This document shows positions 57,040 to 64,000 of a stretch of 64,000 nt of DNA, in pieces. The position numbers were made by a program, and so were the translations under genes. Origin of the DNA: Ridgeia piscesae (lineage: Eukaryota; Annelida; Polychaeta; Sabellida; Siboglinidae); NCBI GenBank assembly GCA_025642075.2, contig JAODUO010001795.1:7501-71500 (forward strand), written 5' to 3'. Under the pieces are notes generated by a model. It was not told where the DNA came from and ran no database searches. It worked only from the letters and a program-made list of their open reading frames with translations. How positions within the stretch are numbered: position 1 is the stretch's first letter; each line of letters opens with the position of its first letter.

Positions 57040-60000
57040 TTCAGTAATTTGTCGAGTAATTCATTAAGGCTTTCTATACAGTTGGGAAGGGTTTGGGAGT
57101 AGAAATAGGGCTCCGAGAATTCAAAACAAGTCAGCCTACTGGAATTAGGCAAAGGTTTAAAAAAAAAAAAAGGGTTTTAGGCCCCCGCTCTTCTATCTTT
57201 AACAACCCAAAAGGGCCCGGACATGGGGGGGTTTAAAAAACGCCGCCTTTCAACTGTTTCAGACAAAAAAACTTTTCGGATATGTAAACGCCGTTGGATA
57301 AAAATTTCCCTTGCTAAAATGCAAAAAAAGTATTTTTTTCCCCAAAGGTAAAGTTCGGTCTAAAGAAAAAATAAAAAAAAACCGGGTCTGAAACCCAACC
57401 CAAAAAAACAAGGAGGTTCGGTTGTAAAACAACTGAACTTTTCGGGTTCCCCCCCCGGGCCTTTCGTTGGTCTTCGAAAAATCAAAACAAGGAGTACTTT
57501 CCCAAACCCAAAGGGACCTGGCCCCCTGTGTCCTCGGGTTAAAAAAATATCCGTCACAAAAAAAAAAAGGGGGAAAAAAAAGTTTTTAAAAAAAATTTAA
57601 AAAAATTGCCACCTGAATTAATTAGGGGAGGTGATAGGGCCAGGTTAAAAATCAACCTATCATCAAGTTCCCCCCGTTTTAGGAATTGTCAATTTTTTTT
57701 TTAAAAATTTTTAAACCACAGCCCCAAAATAAGTGTAATTTTATTGTTTATTTTTTGGGGAAAAGAAATTTTCAATAGGGGGGTTTTTCGCAAGAACCCA
57801 GTCCCTGTTTCTCTCCCTTGACTTAAAAAATATTTTTTAAATTTTTCAATCCATTCAATTTTTAAAAAAATAATTATTTTCCCCCAATTTTGGTTTTGTT
57901 TTTTAAAACCCCTTTTTTTAACCTTTTAAACAAATTTTTTTAGTTTTTACTTTTTGGTTGTTCCCTTTGTACCCCGCTTCAATATTTTTCATTGGCCCCG
58001 CTTGAAAAAATTTTTAAGTAGGTAACTTTTGTTTTACGGAATTTTTTTTTTGTCAAATTTGAAAAATTAATAAGTTTGGTTTTTTTGCAATTCCAATGGA
58101 ACCCAGGCCCCCCAAAGAAAAGTTTTTTTTTTAAGGTATTTTTTTAAAAGAAAGAATTTGGATTTCACCCAGTCGGTTAAAGGCTTTTAAAACCCAAAAA
58201 AAAGCATTTTTTGGGTTTAGACAAAATTTTCATTTAAGTGCTATTTTTCCAAACAGGGGCAACTTAAACCTTGCGAAGATATAATTTAGTAATAAGAAAA
58301 AAAAGGCCTACACTGGGGGGGCCCAAAAAATTTCCATTTAAATCCCATAATAATTTCTTTACAAAAGTTTTTACCATTTGGAATAATTTTCCTATGCAGG
58401 GCTTGGGATAGAACTTTTGGGAAAATTTGAAAAGGGAATTAAATAGTATAATTTTTGGATCCTGTACACCCTTCCAAAAAAAAAATTTTAGCATATGTTT
58501 TTAAACCCGGTTAGAGGGAAAATTTTTTTAAAAGAAAACAAAAAGGGATAATAGTCTTTTTCAAACCATGAAATCACGGGATTTCTCAAATTTTGGAATT
58601 TTAAAAAGGATGTTTTCTTTCTTCCAAACGGAATATTCCCCAAAAAATTAACACTTTCAAGGTAGTATTTTTAACAATTTTGTTTGAGGAACCACATGGG
58701 AATAACCTTAAATTTATCATGAGTGGGACAATGTTGTAAATTAATCGAATTCGGAATTCTAAGCTATATTTTTAACTTTGAAGAAGTTTTTTAATTTAAA
58801 AATCCGGGTATTATGAAAATTTGAAAGAAATTTTAAATTGGACTCAAAAGTCAATTTTAACAAAAATTTAAAAATTTGTCATAGATGAAAATTAGTGCCC
58901 TTAGGTTAAAAAAACTTGAATAAAAAAATTGCAATAAAAAATGAAAAAAGGAAAGATAAAAGAAATAAAAAGGTAATAAAATGGGAAGAACAAACAAAAT
59001 GGGGAAGTTGGGAAAAACCAGGTTGGAAATTTAGTAATTGGGAAAAATTTTTTAGATATAAAAGGGAAATAGAATAAAAGGAGAAGGTTGAATTTCCCAA
59101 AAGGAAATTGAGAAAAGGATATTAAATAATTTGAAATTGGGAAAAACCGAAATTTAAAAAAATTTTTAATTTTAAAAAATTCCCCAAAAAGAGAAATAAA
59201 TTAATAAAATTTTTTCAAAAATAAAACTATTAAATTTGAAAGACAAAAGGATTTATTTAATTTTTAACATAACAAAATTGATATTTAGTGAAATTGAATG
59301 ATTTTAAAGCCATTTTTAAAAAGTTTTAAATCCCAAAACAAATATTTTATAATTGATAAAACATAAAAGTAATAAGAAAAATTTTTAATTTGCAATCTTT
59401 TAAATTTAATACTAAAATTTATTTTAATTCCGGGATATTTGAATTAATATGTAAAAATTTATGAAATAAAATTAAAGAAATTTTAAAAAAAAATTTCCTT
59501 CCCCAATGCAAAAATAAAATTTGGTTTCAAAACCCCAAAGGGGTATTATCCCAAATAATACCCTTTCCAAAAAAATTTTGGGAAAAAGGGAAAAAAAATT
59601 CAAAAAAAACATTAACACCAAAAATTTGTAAGGGAAAAAAATTTTAAAAAAATTGGAAAAAGAAAGGAAAAAAAAAAAACCCAGGAAATTAAAATGGTTG
59701 GTTTTATAAAACAAAAAAGGGATAGATTAGTTTTAAAATATTGAATGGATATGAAAATATTGACGAAATTTTTCGTAAGGAGGAAGAAGGGGTATTACAG
59801 AAACATTAATAAGAAATTTAATTTTAAAACAAAAATGAATATTTTAAAATATTATTTTAAAAAAATAACTAAAAGGTTAATAGAAGGTTAAATTTAAAAA
59901 AAATTTTTTCATCCAAGTTTTCAAGAATTTAATTGGTAATTGGTTTTACCTTTTAATATTAAAATTTAATTTTGGTTTCAAAAGAAAAACTTAAGATAAC

Positions 60001-62816
60001 AAGTTCACCTATAACTTTTTTATTTTTTAAAAGTTTGTTTTTAAGAGTAATTTCCCCCTTCAATTGAAATAATTTTATAATCCCCTTTGGTTTAATCCCC
60101 TCGAACACTTTTTCAAGGTGTTTAGTTCTTGAGAGCGTTGATGGTTTTGGTTTTTAGATTGGGGAAAAGGTTTAAACCCGTACCCCACCCAAACCCGAAG
60201 CTCGTAAGTAGGGAAAAGCCAAATACCGACACCCCATAAACCCTTTCCCTAATTCGCTTATAATAATACGATAATTATACAAACCCTTAAATTGGCAAAT
60301 TTAAATAATTGAAATCGGAAATTTTTAAGCTTTTTTTCCCTTAAAACCTCTGGAGTAAACATTCCAGGGTTTGTTGGGAAAAAATTTACGTGACCTTTTA
60401 AGGGGCCAGTTTTTTTCAGCTTGCTTAATTATTTTGGGGGAAAGTTACTTTTTCCGGGGTTTGGAATTTCCTCTGTTTCATTCAGCTTAAATTTATTTGG
60501 TTTTTTTGTAATCGTGACTTCTCCTTTCTTTGGGAGCCGCACTTCCTTTTCCCCCATCGGAAACATTATGCCTTTTGTCCTTCCTTGGTGGGTTTTTTCT
60601 CTCCTTTTTCCTTTGTTTCTTTCTTTTCCCCCTTGCCTGTTTGGCCCCATCTTCTTTCGTTGCCAAAACCGGTGAGTACCTTGCTGCTGGCCCCCCCCCT
60701 TTTTCTATCAGCTGGAAAAGGGGCCAACCGGTTTCTTGCCCAAAACCCACATTTTACCGGGGGGCCCATTAAAACCCCTTCAAGTTTTCAAAGGGGTTTT
60801 GGGCCCGTTGGTATTTCTTGTCATAACTATCAGCGAATTTTCGAGCTTTCAAACTCCTGGGCTTTTGGGGCCCTTTTAACCCTCCGTTCATAAATTTCCT
60901 GTAACCCCCGATCTGGGTTTTGGGAAGCTTTTGACGCCCCGGAAATTTTTCGTCCTTTCGGCGACTCCATCAATTTTCTTGTGCTATTCTTATTGGCGGA
61001 AATGGCCCGTGGCCCCAGGCCGACGTTGTTTTGGCTTTTTTCGGATGGGGTTTTTTTAATTGGAAAAAACGTTAACACGAAAAACTCTTTGCCAAAAACC
61101 TTAAAGAAAGTTCCGTTATTATTTTAGGTAATATGAATTTCCCAAACCAGTTAATTTTTTGGTTTTTAAGAAATTATTAACAACATCTAGTGGTCGACTT
61201 TAACCCCAAGAATTTCCTTAAGGGTCCCTTAAACCAAACTAAGACCTTTAGATGCGCATTTTTGCATGTTTTATGTGAAAGTTTTTGGGTTTAATCACGG
61301 CGTTCCGGCTTAGCTAGGGTTTTTTTAAATTGGGGGTTTAATTTTAACCCCTTTCCCAGCAATTCTCCCCTTTAGGGTTATAGGTATTTTCCCCCCTTCC
61401 CCCCCCCCCCGGGTTTGTTTATACCCTATGGTTTTTCTTCCCGTGCTGTACATACTTGCGACTTTGAGTAAAGGCCCAACCATTAACACCGTTCACTACC
61501 AAAATGGCAACAAACCTTCTACAATTCATCAAAATCCGGTAAAATTAGAAAAACGGTATTGGAGAACCAACATACTCAAAAACCATTCGGGGCCCTTCAT
61601 TTGGGAAACTATCATTTCCACACCACGTCCTAAAGTTCCTTCCCTTAAGAAAGTTTCCCAATCAAATCCCTGTATAGGAAGTTCAGTTCTCCTATCCCAA
61701 AATTTTTTACGTTAATGGTGTGAAATTTTATTTGTAAGTTAATTGTTCGAAGAAAGATGGTCATTTTTAACAAAATTTGGTAAAAACCCGTTTTAAGGGG
61801 AAGTTGCCTACAACCGATAAAATTTTCCCTTTAAAAGTTTCCGGAAATACTCGTAAAAAAACCCAAAAAGGATTAAAATAAAAACCCGTAAAATTTTTTA
61901 TTTTAAAAAGGTTTTAAAAAACTTTTTTTAAAATTTTTTTTTTAAAAAAGGGAAATTTTTAATTTTTAATTTTGGGAAGGGGGAAAACCCCCCAAAAGGG
62001 AAACCTTGAAAATTAAAATTTAAAAAAGGGAAAAAATTTTAAAAAAATTAATTTAAAAAAAATTTAATTTAAAAAAATTTAAATTTTTTAAAAACCTAAA
62101 TAATTTTAAAAAAATTTTAAAATTTTTTTTTTGGGTAAAATTTTAAATCCTAAAAATTAAAAGGGGAAAAAAATTTTACAAAAAACCCCAAAAAAAAAAT
62201 AATTTTTAAAAAAATTTTAAAAATTTAAAAAATTTTTAAATTTTAAAAAAATATATTAAAAAAAAATTTTTTTTTTTTTTTTATAAAAAAATAAATTTTA
62301 AAAAAAATTTTTAATTTTTTTTTAGAAAAATTGGAAAAAAAAAATTTTTTTTTAAAAAAATGGTGGTTTTCCAAAAAAGGTTTTTAAATAAAACTTTTTC
62401 TTTAAATCCCTTTTTTAAATAGCTTTTTAGTTTAAAAACATTAAAAACCCCCCTTTTTTTTAAATTGTTATTTTTTTTAAAAAAAGATAAATTTTTTCTT
62501 CCTTTTTTGGGATTAAAATGAAAAAGGAAAATTTATTAATAAATGGGGGGTTTTCATTTTTTGAAATTTTAAATTTTTTTTAAATTTTAAACCCCCGAAA
62601 ATTTTGAAATTTCCCCCCTTTTTTTAAAATTGGTTAACCCCAAAATTAAAAAAATTTTTGTTTTTAAATTTTCCTTTTTATTAAATTTTAAAAAGGGGCA
62701 AATTAAAACCGGGTTGTTTTTTTTGAAATAAATTAAAAATTTTTAAATAAAACTTTTTAAAAATTTTTTTAAATTAAAGTTTAAAATTTTTAACTTTTGA
62801 AAAAAAATTTTTTTGG
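57040..62816. other. Homopolymer-stretched, probably unpolished sequence
   Basis: Base texture changes abruptly: runs of A, T, G and C of 3-10 bases dominate, long AAAA/TTTT alternations fill 61.9-62.8 kb, and no tandem period or gene is visible. A patch at about 60.4-61.75 kb is more complex but still stretched (GGGCCC, TTTTGGGG). The LINE continues a little way into it. I interpret this as real DNA with very poor consensus quality, so no gene calls are made here. Confidence 0.8.
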
Positions 62817-64000
62817 TTTACAATATACTGATGTCTATAAACCAATTTTCATTACAAAAGAAGGGTGTTTTTATGATTATACTTAGTTTTAGTTTAACAA
62901 CAGATATAAACAAGTCTTAAAATTACATAACATATATTTGACTAGTGAATATGTAAGTTATGTTGTGTCATCTGTGTTTACATATTTGGAACTAAAACAT
63001 TATTCAGTGTCTTTTCTGGAGATGTATATATAGTGACATTTGAACATTACATTATTTGCATAAAAATTCAAGTTTAGTACGATATGCATGTGTAAAAACC
63101 CTGAATTCTGACTGGCACTGAAAGTAAAACAGTTATATTATTTAATTATTTAAATTATTATAGGTATTTCTTCTATGATGTTGACACATTTAGCTGTTCT
63201 GGACTACATTATTAGCATTATATTATAATATTACGTTAATTTGTACTAAGCAAGGAAGCAGGTTGCCCTGGTGCGTGGAATTATTCCTCCAATTGAGCCA
63301 TTCCATGGTCTACCGGAGTCTTGACAGTTTGGCCTGACCCCTGGATAAGCCCATAACTTCTAAAATATAGGCCAAACGTCTATTCTGAAGTCGTCTGAAA
63401 ATTTGCAAAAAGCAGTCGACAGGCAATGTGCATTAATACATAACTCTCATTTCAAGTATAACGTTTGACGGGTTATTCCACTTTCAAATCATCGTTTTAT
63501 ATGAGAGTGTCAGCTTATTCGACGTCGATGGTACCGGCAAACATTTTACAGCCGGCTTTTATAAAGCCGGTTTTTACAGCAAATGTCAAGGACGTGTTCC
63601 AAAAATGAAATCCCCATTGTATTTGCTTTCAGATACCATTATACTTTATGCTTATTCTATGCACAATGACAGCATGCAACATTAACACCGTAAAGAAAAA
63701 CTTACCTGTACTAACTGGGATTGTTAATTTCTACTGCCTTCACTCGGTGCGTAAAACGAGTGAATGGAGGATTCGCTGAAACTTCTCTCGATGGTAAACA
63801 GAGTGACCTTGACCTCTCCTTGTCGCGGCGTAACGTTCCACATCCGGGTACAACAGGGAACTTATCAAAACCACATTGTAGAGTAAATAAGGACAATTGG
63901 TGCTTTAACAACAAGGAGACTGCAACCGATATCAACATTTTACCAGCGTGGATGTCTAAGTTCGTCCAAATAAACCTGGATCAGTATTTCATTTGCAGTA
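62817..64000. repeat. Direct repeat copy 2 (of 53077-54260)
   Basis: Clean sequence resumes and matches 53077-54260 to the window end. It repeats the candidate PEPCK promoter, including AGGTCAAGGTCA (- strand) at 63804-63815. Confidence 0.97.

Larger units (their letters stand above)
55320..57170 (+). mobile_element. Broken non-LTR retrotransposon (APE endonuclease plus reverse transcriptase)
   Basis: One element in + orientation: a leader frame (55323-55505) with QWNVRS, an endonuclease frame (55460-56116) and a reverse-transcriptase frame (56287-57039), then a short recognisable extension to about 57170. These lie in three different frames, split by frameshifts and stops, so the element is inactive. 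It is the same family type as the fossils at 2 kb and 8.3 kb. The rest of the RT and the C-terminal zinc finger should follow but fall in the corrupted sequence. Confidence 0.9.

Noticed and set aside
60421..61715. Open frames of 70-100 codons
   Set aside because: They lie in homopolymer-stretched, low-quality sequence and change on both strands without recognisable protein.

Overview
This is eukaryotic, animal nuclear DNA: spliced genes with GT-AG introns, dense microsatellites, satellite arrays and decayed non-LTR retrotransposons. A marine lophotrochozoan, most likely a mollusc, fits best, but that is inference from gene and repeat content. No rRNA, tRNA, CRISPR array or bacterial-type operon was recognised.

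Three protein genes are well supported. TMEM60 (- strand, single coding exon, 20545-20937) lies head-to-head with FAM221A (+ strand, 8 coding exons, 21534-30868, 342 aa) across about 600 bp that probably hold both promoters. FAM221A is tail-to-tail with a GTP-dependent phosphoenolpyruvate carboxykinase gene (- strand, 12 coding exons, 34199-46518, 635 aa) that keeps every active-site residue checked. All exon junctions of the two spliced genes were placed by reading frame and splice consensus, and both reading frames close without a break. A candidate non-coding first exon of the PEPCK gene, with a nuclear-receptor-type site, lies near 54.0 kb.

Layout. 1-5 kb: decayed repeats with inverted ends, (AT)n tracts, a (TTA/TTG)n tract and a fossil 3' end of a LINE. 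5.1-16 kb: a possible but weak small spliced gene, otherwise satellites: a 21-bp array (6.38-7.14 kb), a 51-bp satellite in two subfamilies (7.45-9.79 kb) split by a LINE 3' tail and a GA-rich microsatellite, and a 61-bp satellite (11.14-15.13 kb, about 65 copies). 15.6-19 kb: several copies of one interspersed repeat, including a 363-bp pair. 20.5-46.5 kb: the three genes, with introns full of tandem repeats. 46.5-55 kb: upstream region of PEPCK, with a broken copy of one PEPCK exon. 55.3-57.2 kb: a broken LINE of the same family as the two fossils.

The last part needs caution. From about 57.04 to 62.82 kb the sequence becomes homopolymer-stretched and looks like unpolished long-read consensus. 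It is followed by a nearly exact copy (one mismatch seen in 1184 bp) of 53077-54260, offset by 9740 bp. This is more likely an assembly or gap-filling artefact than a biological duplication. I found no convincing undescribed system. The most biologically interesting leads are the PEPCK promoter candidate, the splice-acceptor-bearing 51-bp repeat in FAM221A, and three phase-matched candidate terminal exons spaced about 5 kb apart.
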